DNA of 64,000 bases from Didymella arachidicola (taxonomy: Eukaryota; Ascomycota; Dothideomycetes; Pleosporales; Didymellaceae), in assembly GCA_016630955.3 (NCBI GenBank), contig CM049987.1, positions 1,922,001 to 1,986,000 on the forward strand, in the 5' to 3' direction. Below the pieces are notes generated by a model. The model was not told the DNA's origin. It saw nothing but the letters and a program-made list of their open reading frames with translations, and did not search any database. Positions 23,305 to 35,526 of this stretch are shown piece after piece (positions within the stretch are counted from its first letter, which is position 1; each line of letters opens with the position of its first letter). A program made the translations under genes and the position numbers.

Positions 23305-24955
23305 TTATATGAACTTCTTGGTCCCCTGCTGCACAGTGGTCTGCACCTCCTTGAATGGCTCCAATGCCACCGGCGCCTCCTGGTACAAGCCCGGTACTCG
23401 CGCCACGATGTACACCTTCGCGCACCACTGCTCTTTGGCTGCCATCATCGGCCCGGCGTTCTCGTAGAACTTGCGTGCGACCACCAACGGTGTCAAGCAG
23501 CCAAATTTGGCTGTGTATCCGGTCTGCGGTCGGCAGTGGAAGGGAATGCTCTTGCAGATGTTATCGGCATAGCCGCTTAGTTGCCGTCCCCACATCATTA
23601 GCTGCTTGGGCTCGAGCTGGCGGTGGGTGCGGAAGAGTTTGAATGTGTTTGACTGCATAATCAACATGCTCATCCAGTAAATCATATAGCAGATGCCGGC
23701 GCCGAAGTAGTGGAAGTTGTACACGGGGTCGAAGACCTTCTCTGCGCAGATTGTCTCCAGGAAGGCTTCCATGGAGGCGATGTCGACTTTGTCGTAGCGA
23801 GGTCCATATCGCTCAAAGTCCGACAGCCATTCAAAGGCTCGGTTGGCGAGCTTCTGTGAGTCTTCGATGACAGAATCGAGTTCTGTTGGGGGACAGTTGG
23901 GGTTACCGATCTTGTCGGTGCGTTCGAGGAGCCGCGGAATGCAGATGCAGATGTCGTTCAAGGCGACATACGGATCTGTCTTTGCAGCACGAGCTGTCAC
24001 TGCGAGCCATTCAGGGCTGTCGAGGAGTGACGCTTTGCGCATGTGATAGCCGATAATCAGCTGACAGTCATTAGCATGGTCACTCCAGCCGTTATCAGAA
24101 GATCGTACCGAGTTGTAACGAATTGCATGGAAGATTTGTAGGCTCAATCTGGTAGTGAAAGATGCTGGACCGCGCTGTCGGACCAAGTGTAGCAAGCCTT
24201 GGACGTGGTAGAAGAAGCCATGTCCCTGAGTGACACCGACGAACACTTCGTACAAGGTGAGCATATAGGTTGAGAGCAAAGTCTCGTCTTTCACTGCTAG
24301 TTCTGGATCCTGGATAGCTTTCAGCATCTGGCTGAGTGCTGTCCCATACATCGATCTCGAGCGATTGACCAAAGATCGGTCACGGTCATTGACAGCCAGT
24401 TGCGCTGCAGACAAAGCGTCAATTGCAGCGAGAAGTACTTGGCTATTAGCAGGCATAGTAGGTAGCGCAAGCATCAGAGCTGATGGAGGCGGTAAGGCTG
24501 GACCATCAGCTCGTGGTAGGTACAGCCGGATGAAAGTGCCCAAGTGCTGTATACGGTCGACAGCTATGGCACTGACTTGCTTCGGCACATGGGGTTCAGT
24601 CGGGGTTTGCTCTTGCTGCACGACCAAAGTGCCGTAGGAATTGCTCCTCGATGGATTGGTCGAATTCGCAGTTGATACGGGCGGTGTCTGATATGCATAT
24701 CGGTAACGCTCTTCGTCCTCCTTGATCAAGTGCGGTCTTTCAGTCTCCTTGTCGAATTGATGAAGAATGAACGATTGCGCTGGCCTGTAACCTGGACATT
24801 TGGTGCCTCTTCGTACGCAAGTATTGCACTCTGGCTTCGTCTCATCGCAGCGAACTTTGCGCTGAAGAACATCTTCAGCCCTCGATCATGTGAAAGGCGA
24901 GCCGTATTTAGCGTACCTTCCTGCACTCAAAGCATCCGGCAGATCTTTTGGGCAT
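23305..24955 (-). CDS. Zn2Cys6 fungal-specific transcription factor
   Basis: Predicted nuclear regulator of 515 residues; target genes unknown. Exons 24955-24917, 24861-24109 and 24060-23305. The first intron (55 bp, GTACGC...TCAG) splits the zinc cluster. Joining exons 1 and 2 yields six cysteines spaced C-x2-C-x6-C-x5-C-x2-C-x6-C within the first 40 residues. The remainder matches the helical fungal-specific transcription factor domain. The second intron (24061-24108, 48 bp, GTACGA...GCTAATGAC...CAG) is a multiple of three and has no stop. Its retention would give a 531-residue form. Start chosen at MPKRSAGC, directly before the cluster. Confidence 0.88.
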
Positions 24956-26223
24956 TGCGGCTGAGTGCGCGTGGCGTCTTTCGCATAGGACCTGTGGATT
25001 ATGTGCTTGGAGACGGTGGAAGAGTAAGCTACCGCGAAATGGTTTGGTGGAAACGTGTGGGGTAGCAAGCTGTCATTCTAACCTTGCGCAGAGGCGCAAG
25101 ATGGGGACACGGCGAGTGGACGACCGCGGGGGCTAAGAGGGGCGGTAGGGGCTAAGCTTCCTGCATCCTTCACAACGGCGACCAATCGACGATGATGACC
25201 CTGCAGACATTCATATCCATCTTCCGAGATTATGCAGGCTCGGTCTCCTCCACATGCGGTGGAAAGGTGTGATTGCGAGAGGGGTCGAAAGTGTTGCTCA
25301 TCGATTCGATCAGCGAACCTCGGCTGTCTCGCCGCAAGGTCCAGGGCTGGACATGGTCGACATCGCTCTCGCTTTTTCGTCCAAAACGGTGCCACGGCAG
25401 CGTACATTACCGCTTTCGCTTGCAGGCGGTATGCTGATAGGTGTGGCCGGTATTCGTGGTACTCAAGAGACCCACCCGACGTCTATAAAACGCATGAGCT
25501 TTGAGGCAGCGCGACATTGTGAGAAAGCGAAAGCTGAGCGAGTCTGATCCATCAAAAGTTTCGATGGAAAGGGGATGTTGATAGAGTATGTGACCTATTC
25601 AATTGATGATGTCGGCCTCCAGATCGGAAGGCAGGAGCTATCGAGAAGCTTAAAGTTGTATTGAGACTGACCGCTTGCTCAGTAAAGATCGGAAACTCCA
25701 GCAGATAAGGCGCGACACGCACACTTATATATCCGCGCACCTATTCCCGCAAATCCTCATTGCAAATCCTCATTGCAAATCTTCCAGCACGTGATGCTTC
25801 CCATTCCAGCAAGGTTCTGCGAGGTTGCCAGCCAGTGAGCGAGCACCTCTGTGGAAGGGTCAGCGAATACAGCCCTCAAGTCTTACAAGATTTACTAATC
25901 AATGCATACCTGGATTCGTTCCCATCGAATGGTCTGCTACCTATAGGTCACCCATCATCCTCCGCTCCCTACTTGTAACACTTATCCTAAGGCCAAACAT
26001 CTGTTGGCTAGTCTACTTTATCGAGCCTTCATCTTGAAGGACTTCATTCCGATATCATTGTACTCTTCGACAACCGTGACGCCGAGAAGTGTTCTCTGAG
26101 ACGCACTATGAACCATTGCGACGCTGCAGATTCCGGAGCCTGCGGCGACTGAAACCCCGACTCATTCACGTTGGACCGTAGCTATCGCTACAGGAGCTCA
26201 GAGTTGGTAGCCTGTAGGACTGT
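24956..26223. other. Intergenic region upstream of the C6 regulator
   Basis: 1.27 kb between the C6 regulator start and the HET gene 3' end; both genes run leftwards. It holds a short tandem repeat at 25749-25783. Open frames are short and unconvincing. Confidence 0.5.
25749..25783 (+). repeat. Short tandem repeat, 13-bp unit
   Basis: Unit gcaaatcctcatt occurs twice exactly and then partially (gcaaatctt), about 2.7 copies. Confidence 0.85.
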
Positions 26224-28362
26224 TTATGCAATCATAATCTCCTCCACCTGAAGGTCGCCATCAACAACATCCTGTATAGCTTTGCCTTGCATTAGACCAT
26301 CGACATAGCACTCCCCAACGTATAGGTACCTGTCACCGTGCGGACGTAAGATGACAGGATAGTTGCAACCCACCAAGACAGCTATGGTATCGCCAGCCTG
26401 CACTTCATCCGGGGCAAGTCCAAGATAGCCAGTATCTGTCGTAATCAATCGTCGATTACGTAAGGCAACAGCTGCCAGCTTAAGATTGTAGGCATGGTCG
26501 TCGGTGTACTTGCGAAGATGGCTCATCTCGCGACCAAGCAAGTGCGCTATGTGTGTGTGGTCGTACCGATCACATTCCTCTGGGAAGAACTCGTGTAGTG
26601 AGAACCCAAAGACATCGAAGAGCGCATTGCTCTGGCGAAAACAGTCGAAAATTCGCCAGGGATGGGACACCATCTGGTCGGTATCTAGACCATGTTCCCA
26701 TTCCTGCGTGATTCTGTGCCAATGGATCCAGTGCAAGTCAAGCAGGCTGCCCGTCGAACGCCAGTATGGATGATCGTGGAAAAGAGTTCGCTCAAGAGCT
26801 CTACTCAACTCGTCCTTGGAGTCATATCGTCCGTAAGGACTACAAATCAAGCTTGGCCGGGGCGCCTCGTCGGAGACTTCGCCATACGAGAGGATGTGAG
26901 AACAAGGTACACTCACGTTGCTCACCCTGTCGATACGCATGCCCTTGCTGCAAAGAACTTTGCCGCTATGCATCAACCGCCATCGTGGAGACGTATCACC
27001 GCCCGCCTCGCGCCGACGAAACCATTGCAGATGATTACGCTTATGTTGAATGGTCCAGTCAGGCACCCAGGATGGTAAATCGCTTCCTTCACGGAATGTG
27101 CACCAGGAAAGGACTTCATCAAGCCGCTCACAACGATTGAGCGTAAGCGTAGCAAACTCCGTGAAGACTTGATGCTTGGACTTGGAATACTCCGGCTCAA
27201 TTTGGGTTGTCACTGTCTCTGGTAAGAGCCCTAGTAGAGCGTAAATCTTGTCATGTGCTTCCTTGACCTCGGATTTATTGGCAAGATCGAACATGCGGTC
27301 AAAATCATCTTTCTCGCTGAACAGAGTAACAAGTGTCGAGACTTTATCTGCAATCTGCCATACAGTGTCGGGGTTGGCGTAGATCGAATCGGTCCCATCG
27401 GGAAACTCCTGTCTGATTTCCTTGGAAATGATCGAAGCCTGCTGCTGGACCCACGAGCACGCTGCTAGTAAAGCAGCACGTGGAAATTGGCGTTGGCCAC
27501 ACGTAAAGAGCATCATGGACTTGTTGAGCGCCAGCTCCTGGATGATCCACATCCTTCCGAAGTAATCTCGAGACAAAAGATCCAGCAGTGCCTGCCAGTC
27601 TCGTCCAGAGACATGGCCTCTAGGTGCAGAAAAGCTCCAGCGTTCGTGACCGTCTATGGATGAAAGATAGCCACCATCTCGAGATATGTCTGTCAAGATG
27701 TCGATGGCACGGTCGCTGGCCTCTGTCCCTGGTCCAAGCCAAACCACAGTGCTCATGGCCTGTGAAAATATACGCTTCATCATCTTGATCTGATCTTCCT
27801 TCTCTGGGATGTTATTCTGGTTGATGCAGACCCCATCTGCCCAGAAACCCATACCTGACTGCGCCTCCGCCAGGTATGACACATGTCGCAGGAGAGTTTC
27901 CAGATTGGTAGGCACAGTGAGAACACAATCGTCGATGAGGATTGTCTTGTCGCGAACATCAGATCCCCAACAGTACGACAGTGCCTCGAAATCGCCCCAT
28001 GTAAAGCGAGAAGGTACTGGCACAGTGCCTCCCTCTGAACGTTCTCCAGAATATGAATAATGTAACGCCTCACTTTCTGCGCGAAACCTCGAAGCGTCAA
28101 TCATGAACTGAGAGCCTCGAAGTTGAAGACACTCGTTATCTTGAGGATGGTACTTTCGCAGCCAAGCTCTTGCAAGGTTTGTGGTGGGCAGAAAGTCCAG
28201 CTCCGCTTTGTGCTCCATATACGCAGGCAGGAGCTGATCCAGGGACACGTGCTGCAGTGTACAACGGACAAGCTCTCCTTTGCTCGCGGGAGGGCATAGG
28301 AATCGCAAGATCCTGATCTCGTTTTCTGAACGATCAAGCTCCTTGTAAACATATTGCGACAT
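26224..28362 (-). CDS. HET domain protein (heterokaryon incompatibility)
   Basis: A 712-residue single-exon protein. HET-domain proteins of filamentous fungi act in non-self recognition and programmed cell death after hyphal fusion; this one's partner and trigger are unknown. The domain shows its usual landmarks: EIRILRF near residue 15, FEALSYCWG at 125-133, WADGVCINQ at 174-182, then a VVWLGPG strand. Between the early LQHVSLDQ (36-43) and FEALSYCWG there are about 80 extra residues that many family members lack. The C-terminal half is unassigned, apart from a segment near 640-700 (GDTIAVLVGCNYPVILRP) typical of the ends of fungal HET proteins. No membrane segment seen. Confidence 0.92.
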   Translation of the reverse strand: MSQYVYKELDRSENEIRILRFLCPPASKGELVRCTLQHVSLDQLLPAYMEHKAELDFLPTTNLARAWLRKYHPQDNECLQLRGSQFMIDASRFRAESEALHYSYSGERSEGGTVPVPSRFTWGDFEALSYCWGSDVRDKTILIDDCVLTVPTNLETLLRHVSYLAEAQSGMGFWADGVCINQNNIPEKEDQIKMMKRIFSQAMSTVVWLGPGTEASDRAIDILTDISRDGGYLSSIDGHERWSFSAPRGHVSGRDWQALLDLLSRDYFGRMWIIQELALNKSMMLFTCGQRQFPRAALLAACSWVQQQASIISKEIRQEFPDGTDSIYANPDTVWQIADKVSTLVTLFSEKDDFDRMFDLANKSEVKEAHDKIYALLGLLPETVTTQIEPEYSKSKHQVFTEFATLTLNRCERLDEVLSWCTFREGSDLPSWVPDWTIQHKRNHLQWFRRREAGGDTSPRWRLMHSGKVLCSKGMRIDRVSNVSVPCSHILSYGEVSDEAPRPSLICSPYGRYDSKDELSRALERTLFHDHPYWRSTGSLLDLHWIHWHRITQEWEHGLDTDQMVSHPWRIFDCFRQSNALFDVFGFSLHEFFPEECDRYDHTHIAHLLGREMSHLRKYTDDHAYNLKLAAVALRNRRLITTDTGYLGLAPDEVQAGDTIAVLVGCNYPVILRPHGDRYLYVGECYVDGLMQGKAIQDVVDGDLQVEEIMIA

Positions 28363-29703
28363 CGTTTCGTCCGAAGCACTGGATGCAGCTATGTCAAGTA
28401 GGCGCGGTCTTTTGGCTCGAGAATGTCGCTGTGGTAGATTCGATGACCAAATCTGCCAATGTAGTGCGCAGATTGGTGACTATCCGTTTGGCACGTTGGT
28501 GTAGCGATGAAGCGCGGAAGGCAGCAAGGTCATCAGGCTGAGCTTAATGTCAGCCACACTGATAGGCGCCACCATTCGTCAAGCTACAGAGCTAAGCAAA
28601 GAACACTCATGTGCACCCGCAATATCTATCCGTCATCTTTTATCGAGGAAAGGTGAATCGTGCAGCCGCAGTGCATCACCATGAAAGTCCCGATGTAGGG
28701 AGGAGAGTTGCTATCTTTGAGCACCGTATTCCCTGCCCCACACAAGTACCGGTAGCCGGCGACTAGCAGACCCTAAACTCCGAAAGCGCAGAAACGAAAG
28801 ATGCGCGATCCAAGCATCACCCTCCTCCATCTGGCCTGGCTGCCCCCAAATCTGGACGTATTTGCTAATCATTAATTGAGCATCGCTGCCATATCCACAT
28901 TTGCACATTTTACCCTTGGCGCGATTGTGCACACGCGACATAGACGTACCTGCCTAGCTTCAGCAACTCAATCCTACGTCATACACTTCACGGGATGGCA
29001 ATCTGTATGAAACCCTCCTCTCTGATCAAGGCAAACCAATAAAGCCCATGCCCATGCTTTGACGCTATCTGGATGCTTGCACGCGGGTACGACGATTTGG
29101 CGTCTGCCGTGATCCGCGCTCCCGTCGCGCTAGGCTGCAAGCAGATCCCCTCTCTATCGCGCATCAATGAGGATTGCGACTCTGCGAGGCTACCTTTCGC
29201 TGCACCTTTCGCTGCAGCTTCCCTGTTCATCGCGCTGGGGGTTAAGCTTTTACGAGCACCCGATACAACCGGTCTCGAACGAGCTCCGAAGTCAAAACAC
29301 CGGGGCCGCGAGGTTTCGATCAATGACGTTGTCTTTCCGTGGAAGTCCGGAGCTAAGACTTGCCTGCGAATCAGTGTGTTGTGTCGCGAAAAGCAGATTC
29401 CATTGTCGAAAATTCGCATACTGATTCGTTCCTGTGCGCTGTATTCATGGTGTATTGTTCAAGCTGGGCGAATGGGAGAAGCTGCTCGGCGAAGCACGGC
29501 CAGCACAGCAGTTTCTCAAGGTCACGTCAGGTCTTACCTCTGGATCGCGGAACATCCATATCAGCGCTGACGCCCTTGCTTAGCAACTGCTTGCTTGCAA
29601 GCTTGCATACCTATTGACTTGATCTCCTGTTCTCACACCGCTGCATACTTCCACGATACCCATTTGCTTTATTGTTCAGCGCGCGCACATTTTGAAACTG
29701 AAG
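28363..29703. other. Divergent intergenic region
   Basis: 1.34 kb between the HET gene and a membrane-protein gene that point away from each other. One plus-strand frame (29073-29570) is open for 165 codons but has no family features. No gene supported. Confidence 0.45.
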
Positions 29704-30489
29704 ATGGAGCTGTCGAGGGAGCAGATGCAGACTAGGTATGTATCCGGAGCTTCCGTGCGACCGCATCTTGAAGTGCAAGAAGGCGTCGTGAGGGCACAGA
29801 ATGAAAGTTGACTGTGTCAAGATTCCTAGCCATTGTTCTGCCAGCGCTCACGTTATCGACGCATTTGTTACTCTCGCTTTCCTTCGCATTACCCGGGGAC
29901 GACAAGACATGGGCTTTCTGGTCGCTGATATATAACGGGGTGGCTGCTTGCGCCAGCGTCCTGGGACTGATAGGCGCATTGAGGGTAAGCGATCACTTGG
30001 ATATCACGGACGAGCAATCTCGGCTGTCAAGTTGAACCGGTGGTACATTCTGACACTGAAACACGACAACTGACGCAAGCACAGTTATTGCCCAAGCTTG
30101 TGTCAGCTTACACCCTCGTCCACGCCACAACATTATCCTTCGTCACTCTCGCCCTACTCAACACCCTCCTGCCATTCGACATTCGTTATATGAACCCAGT
30201 GATTCCGAGTTGGCGAATAGACGAGGCAGCGGTCTGCCGAGACATCGATGCCGGCTTCGGTTGGGACGAGGAGTGGCTCATGCAATGCTCGAAGAGCTTC
30301 GGCATGGTGCAGATGGGCATTGCATGTGGTGGTCTTGTGCTTATGATCGCGCAGTGGTGGGCTTTGTTCGCCGTAAAAACCTGGAGCACCGAGTTGCAGA
30401 CGCTAGGGCCGAGTAGGAACGATGTTGAGAAAGCGGGCTTTCTGATCGAAAATGAAACCGCCGTGCTTGGAGAGAAGCACGGCTACTGA
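29704..30489 (+). CDS. Four-helix integral membrane protein, unknown function
   Basis: Predicted 199-residue protein from three exons: 29704-29735, 29822-29984, 30085-30489. The introns are 86 bp (GTATGT...CAAG) and 100 bp (GTAAGC...ACAG). Four hydrophobic segments are evident: about 12-32, 42-62, 70-92 and 140-162. A short loop carries conserved-looking Trp and Cys residues between helices 3 and 4, and the tail is polar. This layout resembles small fungal tetraspan or MARVEL-like proteins, but I cannot name a family. Splicing was set by frame continuity; the AAG acceptor of intron 1 is less typical, and the CACAG 22 bp earlier would break the frame. Confidence 0.72.
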
Positions 30490-30763
30490 GAGGAAATAGC
30501 ATGTAGCATAACGGCCGAAATGACTATACGATCACCTTTATCCACGCTCAGCGTTCCTTGACGATTATTATCTTGATATATAGATGCGGGCAAGTTGAAG
30601 GTGGATGGTGCGGATACGATACTTGTCGGACGGCTTGCTACTGTGCAAGTCTGGGCGTCTTAATTGGCTGGCGGTATATCCCCATCGGTATGCAGGACCG
30701 GCAAGTGGATGACAGGGTTCGGATCTGCGGTGTCTGTCACCTTATTAGTTTGTAGTACGGCTG

Positions 30764-31453
30764 TCACTCCACAGCCTTACCAAAGCACGTGCCTGGGTCG
30801 AAACATGTCTCTCGTACAAACAACTGAGTCTTGATGGAGTTCGACGGCGCGTAAGCGTTGCTGTCGGCCACCATCTTCCTGTAGAATAGGAATCTTCTGC
30901 ACTCAATCTTGTTGTTCAGATATCGAGTGTATGCTGTCACCGCTCTGAACGAGCAGCTATCGCACTTGCAGTCACACTTCGCCCAAGACTGAATAGCCCC
31001 ACAGTGCATACACATCTTTTCCGAGCTGTCCAGCCACTCATTTCGGCCACCTGGTCCCGTATGGACGACTCTTGCCAATCGACCAACATGCCATGCACAC
31101 AATCTTTGTGGCAGTTCAACAACCTCTGTATCCTCGACCTCGGCTGTGAACGAAACCGGTGCGCAAGCTGGGCTGCTCGATGATTGGAATGATTTGACAG
31201 GATAGACCGATTTGCAAAGAACGCATCGTAAGTGAGTTGGGTTGCGTGTTGGTTTTTCAAGATAGCTGCGAATTGCGAGACGAGCGCAGCGTGTCCAAGT
31301 TTGATTTCGGAGTTGCGATGCCAGAGGTAACGAGTAGTTCAAGATTGGATGCGAGAATTTGAGTGCCAGTATTCCATCTGGAGGCAGGTAGTCTGCGATC
31401 TCGAGGACTAGCTCTGGAGGAAGACTGAGTAGAGATAGTGTCAATGAGGCCAT
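30764..31453 (-). CDS. F-box-like, cysteine-rich protein
   Basis: Predicted 229-residue protein. The N-terminus (LLSLPPELVLEIADYLPP, residues about 6-24) is an F-box, the Skp1-binding module of SCF ubiquitin ligases. The rest is Cys-rich: CVLCK, later CMHCG and CDCKCDSC, which could bind zinc. F-box proteins of this short, Cys-rich style are numerous in Dothideomycetes (recalled). Substrate unknown. The frame is open upstream to 31480, but only through a TTG codon; the first ATG is at 31453. Confidence 0.75.
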   Translation of the reverse strand: MASLTLSLLSLPPELVLEIADYLPPDGILALKFSHPILNYSLPLASQLRNQTWTRCARLAIRSYLEKPTRNPTHLRCVLCKSVYPVKSFQSSSSPACAPVSFTAEVEDTEVVELPQRLCAWHVGRLARVVHTGPGGRNEWLDSSEKMCMHCGAIQSWAKCDCKCDSCSFRAVTAYTRYLNNKIECRRFLFYRKMVADSNAYAPSNSIKTQLFVRETCFDPGTCFGKAVE

Positions 31454-34017
31454 GTTTGAGGGTCGATCTTGGATGAGCAAGTATAGATATCCTGGCTATT
31501 AGCTTTGGACTCGCTGCTGTAATATCACCAGGAGGCACCGTGCAGGGTAAATTCAAGGGCAAATAGAGTTACAACCTTGCGCAGGTACTGAGGTCAGAGA
31601 TGGCCAGGGCTTTGCTTGTGCACCAGGCACGGATCCAAAGCGACTTTGAGGAGAAACTTCCGTCGTATCAGCAGGAGTTACCCCGGTCTGTGGCCCTTCT
31701 TGTTTGAGGTTGGGGTTAGAGGTGGAATAGCATCTGATGTCAGGACCGACTCCTCATGATGGCGCTTGACATCAGTTGGATGACAATAGAGTTTTTGGCT
31801 TCCGGGGCCATTGGTAGTATGTTTGGAAGCATGACTGCGCGTTTGATGTCTTGCTTGACAGCCTGGAATGTTAACAATGAACTTGGAAGTGCTGCCAGGT
31901 GGCGAGGTCATCTTGGAACACCGTGCAGAATTGCGCGTGACAAACAAAGCGTACCCAACAGAGCGTACCCTGTGTTGTAAGGGTCGACAGCCTAGTCGCA
32001 CAAACAGGTGCAAAGGAATGCGATGCGATGACAGGTGAAAGGTGAGACAAAGATGGAACCGAGCGAGAAATGAAGGATTCCGTCCGTTGGAAGTGTGCTT
32101 CTAGAAACTATATTTGTTGTCAAGAGCGGGAAAGGGCTTTGCAGCCGTTGAAAGTGAGGAGTGGGCGAGAGCTTCACGGCAGGTCGTGCCGAGAACCGTT
32201 GGCAACCTTGTCTGCTCTTTTGGCACGGGCGCACTTCGCCAACGTCTACGTGCATCATTCTGGTCAGATGAGGCTCAGCAGCGTGCTGCGTATTACGAAT
32301 CGGACAGGCGGACACAGACATAGTCAGGTTACCTACGCGGTGGAATCTTCTTATGGTGTTGCTGACGTTGGAAACGCCGGCAACAGGTTTCCAACAGCAG
32401 CAGTCCACGGTGAGCTCGGCATTTAGGCGTGTGCATGGTGCTGCAAGCTGTGCATGTGGTAAAGGCTTGGGTCTGCAGAAGCGCTGCAACCGCAGAGCAG
32501 ATGGCATGCATGCCCCCATACCCGCTCAACCTCATTTGGAAACAAGCCCGTTCTGCCGCTACAGTTCGATCAAAGAGGACCGACATGTCCCGTTGAGCCT
32601 GGCAAAAGCCCCCAGTGATCGTGATTGAGATGAACATCTTCACAAGCCACGCAGCTAGCAGACAAGATCGTACCTCGATCTCTCACTGATGTACTGTGTA
32701 AACCAGCAGCAGCCACAGATGGCTGTCCTGACTGGCATGTGGTGCTGATTGGGCGGTATCAACAACATTGTGGCAGCCCCGCACCATAGTGGGCTTGCTG
32801 GCAAGTAGCTCATAATGAAGGAGGGTAGAGCTGATCACGTTGCCAGCTAACGATTGCATTCTGCTGCCGAAGACGGACGGCGTAGTCCTGTGCGGATAGT
32901 GGTTGTGCCCGAGGGTGGGGTGTGCAGGCTGGCATGGCATGCATCCCTTTTCGGGCTTTTCTGCAGCCATGCAGGCGGTAGGGCAGAGTTGATCGTTGGG
33001 CTGCGAACACACAGGTGCAGCAGTTCGCAGACGTTGGATGCAGAACACAACAGCTCGCTGCGCGTGGCTACCTAGGGCGCTGCGTCTACGAGCAGAGACC
33101 GAGAGGGTCTGAGCAAGGGTCCACGTGCGGGAAAAGGAGAGGCGGGAATTTATGTGGCCGGCGAGGTGCTCGTAACCGAAGAAGGGTTGTCGGTTCAACT
33201 GGAAGGCGCTCACCTCTGCTAGCGCACAACACGCTGCATCTCCCGCAGCATAGAGGACGGCCTGCAGCTGCCACAAACGTCATGTCCGCAAATTCTGCTC
33301 GGTCTCCTTGGCCGGCCACGGACAGACGCCGTGAACATGTCGAGGTCCACGACGACACGATGAAGGCCTCGTCAAGCGCAAGGCTATTTCAATAGCGGGT
33401 CCTCCTGCGACGACATGAGCCGCTGCACAGCAACGGACGCAGGACCATCAGTTGGTTGCGTGCGCGAACTGCCAGACTAACTGCTTTTTCCCATCTCCCT
33501 CCGCTTCACGACCCACGGGTCTGAGCGCTCGCCGCTTGGCCAGGGTTAGCGTACGACTAATATGTATGTGTGGAATATCCCCCTTCGAAACCGCTCCGCG
33601 AGTCTTCCCGTACCAACCCTTCCTTGACTACCGCTCAGCTGTGCTGCCCCTCGGTTACTTCGCCTGCGTGTCTGTAGAGTGAAGCCTTGAACCGCAGTCG
33701 CTCCTTATATCTGTGTCGAGTCTCTGGAGTTGCATTTCTCGGTAAGCGGCAGGACCCTATCTCAAGCGCTCCGCAACTCAGCAAAATCTTTCCTCCGAGT
33801 CGACCTCATTTCCCGCCCCCATTCCGTGCATACTTACGTCCGCCGACCGTTCCCGCTCCTTTGCCCTGCAATTGACTGCCGCTCTCTGACACGGTGTGCA
33901 GTAGAGCTTCACTGCTCTCTCGGAACATCTCCATCCGTCCACAGCGACCGACCGCACGCACATTGACCGCCGAACCACAACTCTCAGCGCTGCACCCGAA
34001 TCTATATTCCGCCGGCC
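31454..34017. other. Large divergent intergenic region
   Basis: 2.56 kb between the F-box-like gene and a hypothetical gene facing away from it. The last about 500 bp (33480-34017) are pyrimidine-rich on the plus strand, as in fungal promoters and 5' leaders. A 197-codon minus-strand frame (32683-33276) lacks any protein-like feature. No gene supported. Confidence 0.45.
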
Positions 34018-35526
34018 ATGTCTTACTACAACGACCCTTCTTGGCCTGCGCCAGCTCCTGGCCGCCAATCGTCGTGGGAGCAGCCTCAACCGCCCTCCCG
34101 TTCAGGTACCGGACACAGTGTTTATAGCCGCGACAGGACACCGAGTAACATGGAACCAGGCTCCAGCTCGACTGTGAACCGGGACGAGGCCAATGCCTTT
34201 GTCGCGCAATTCGATGGTACGTCTGGCTGGGAACTGGTGGTCGAGGCTGTCAGTACCATGTTGGGTTGCACGCAGTGAACACATGGCTGTGGCAGATGCC
34301 AGACTGGGGACCATGAATCCGGCTAATATATCTTCCACAGAGGTCGAACGCGCCGCCGAGAATCTAGCCAAGGGTGGAAAGCCCTTCGGCGGATACCCAC
34401 CAGCCACTCCTCAGGCTGGCAGCAGCAGCAGCAGCCGTCGCGAGTCGATGCCCATGATGGGCGGCGGCGGCCCTCGCCCGTACCCCGAGCAGCAAGGTAC
34501 GCCAGCACCGCGACGCTGATCCAAAGAAAATCACCGACTGACGGACACAGACGCTCGCTACGGTGGCCAGCAGCGCCACCACTCGATCAGCGAGTACGAC
34601 GGCATCCGCTCACACTCGGCCTCGAACGCGCAGGGTTTCTACCAGAATCAGCGCTTTGCGCCCCGGCCCAACGACGCGGACCAGATGGCGCAGGCGAAAC
34701 GACGGATGGCTGCTCAGCGCGAGCGTGAGCTGCGCAACTACCACCAGGAGCAGCAATATCACAGAAGTAAGGACTCAGAGTCAGGGCAACAATAGAGGAA
34801 GGACATTGGTTGACTAGGATAATAGACGTTTCGGGATCTGGATCCAAGTCTGACCGCTCCATGAGCCCTAATGCCTTGAATGAAGACGACCGCCGCGAAC
34901 TCATCGCCCGCCAGCATCGTGCCCTGTACGGCGAGAACTCCACCCTCTACAATAACAACCCTACTTCCAGCCAGGACGTCCGGGTCCAGTCAGCCGGCGC
35001 GAACCGTGGAGCATCTCCTCTGGCTTTCGACCCCTTCGGCACACAGGCACAGAACATGTCCGGCGAGGCCGCTGTTCAGATGCCCCCTCGAGGAGACAAG
35101 GACGCTGCAAGCGGAGCCCAGGAGGCCCGTGTCAACAGCAACTCCTCTCCCTCGTCCCACCAGAACCCTTCCTTTGGTCTGTTCGACGCACAGCAGGCTA
35201 GCCGCACCTCCAACTCTTCTCCCGGCGGCTCTCCTCCTGTCCCCAGCCACAAGGCAAATGGATCTGGCGTTGCGCCTATCGGCACTCGTCCTGCACCTAA
35301 CCAGCATCAGCAGGCTGGTGCTCCTCTCGGCAAGCGTGCGATTACACCTCTGCCCTCGCCACTCAGCTACAACCAATACAACGCTAGCGAACAGAACAAG
35401 GTCGCTACTACCTCCTCTTCTTTGAACCCCTCGTCGACGATTACCGACAAGGGTGCTGCTATCTGGAACAACGGTCCTTGGGGCACCACACCCAACCAGG
35501 GTGTTCAGGCCTCGGTCTGGGGCTAA
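34018..35526 (+). CDS. Conserved-looking disordered protein, unknown function
   Basis: Predicted 423-residue protein from four exons (34018-34216, 34341-34496, 34551-34766, 34826-35526). Introns are 124, 54, 59 and all have GT-AG ends; frame runs through each junction. It is rich in Ser, Pro, Gln, Asn and Gly, hence largely disordered. More ordered stretches are AFVAQFDEVERAAENLAKGG (about 59-78), a basic Gln/Arg helix around residue 175, and DDRRELIARQHRALYGE (about 210-226). It ends GPWGTTPNQGVQASVWG. I recall similar fungal proteins starting MSYY...PAPGRQ but with no assigned role. Confidence 0.8.

Noticed and set aside
32683..33276. 197-codon minus-strand frame in the large intergenic gap
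   Set aside because: Composition looks random and no splice partners or conserved motif were found.
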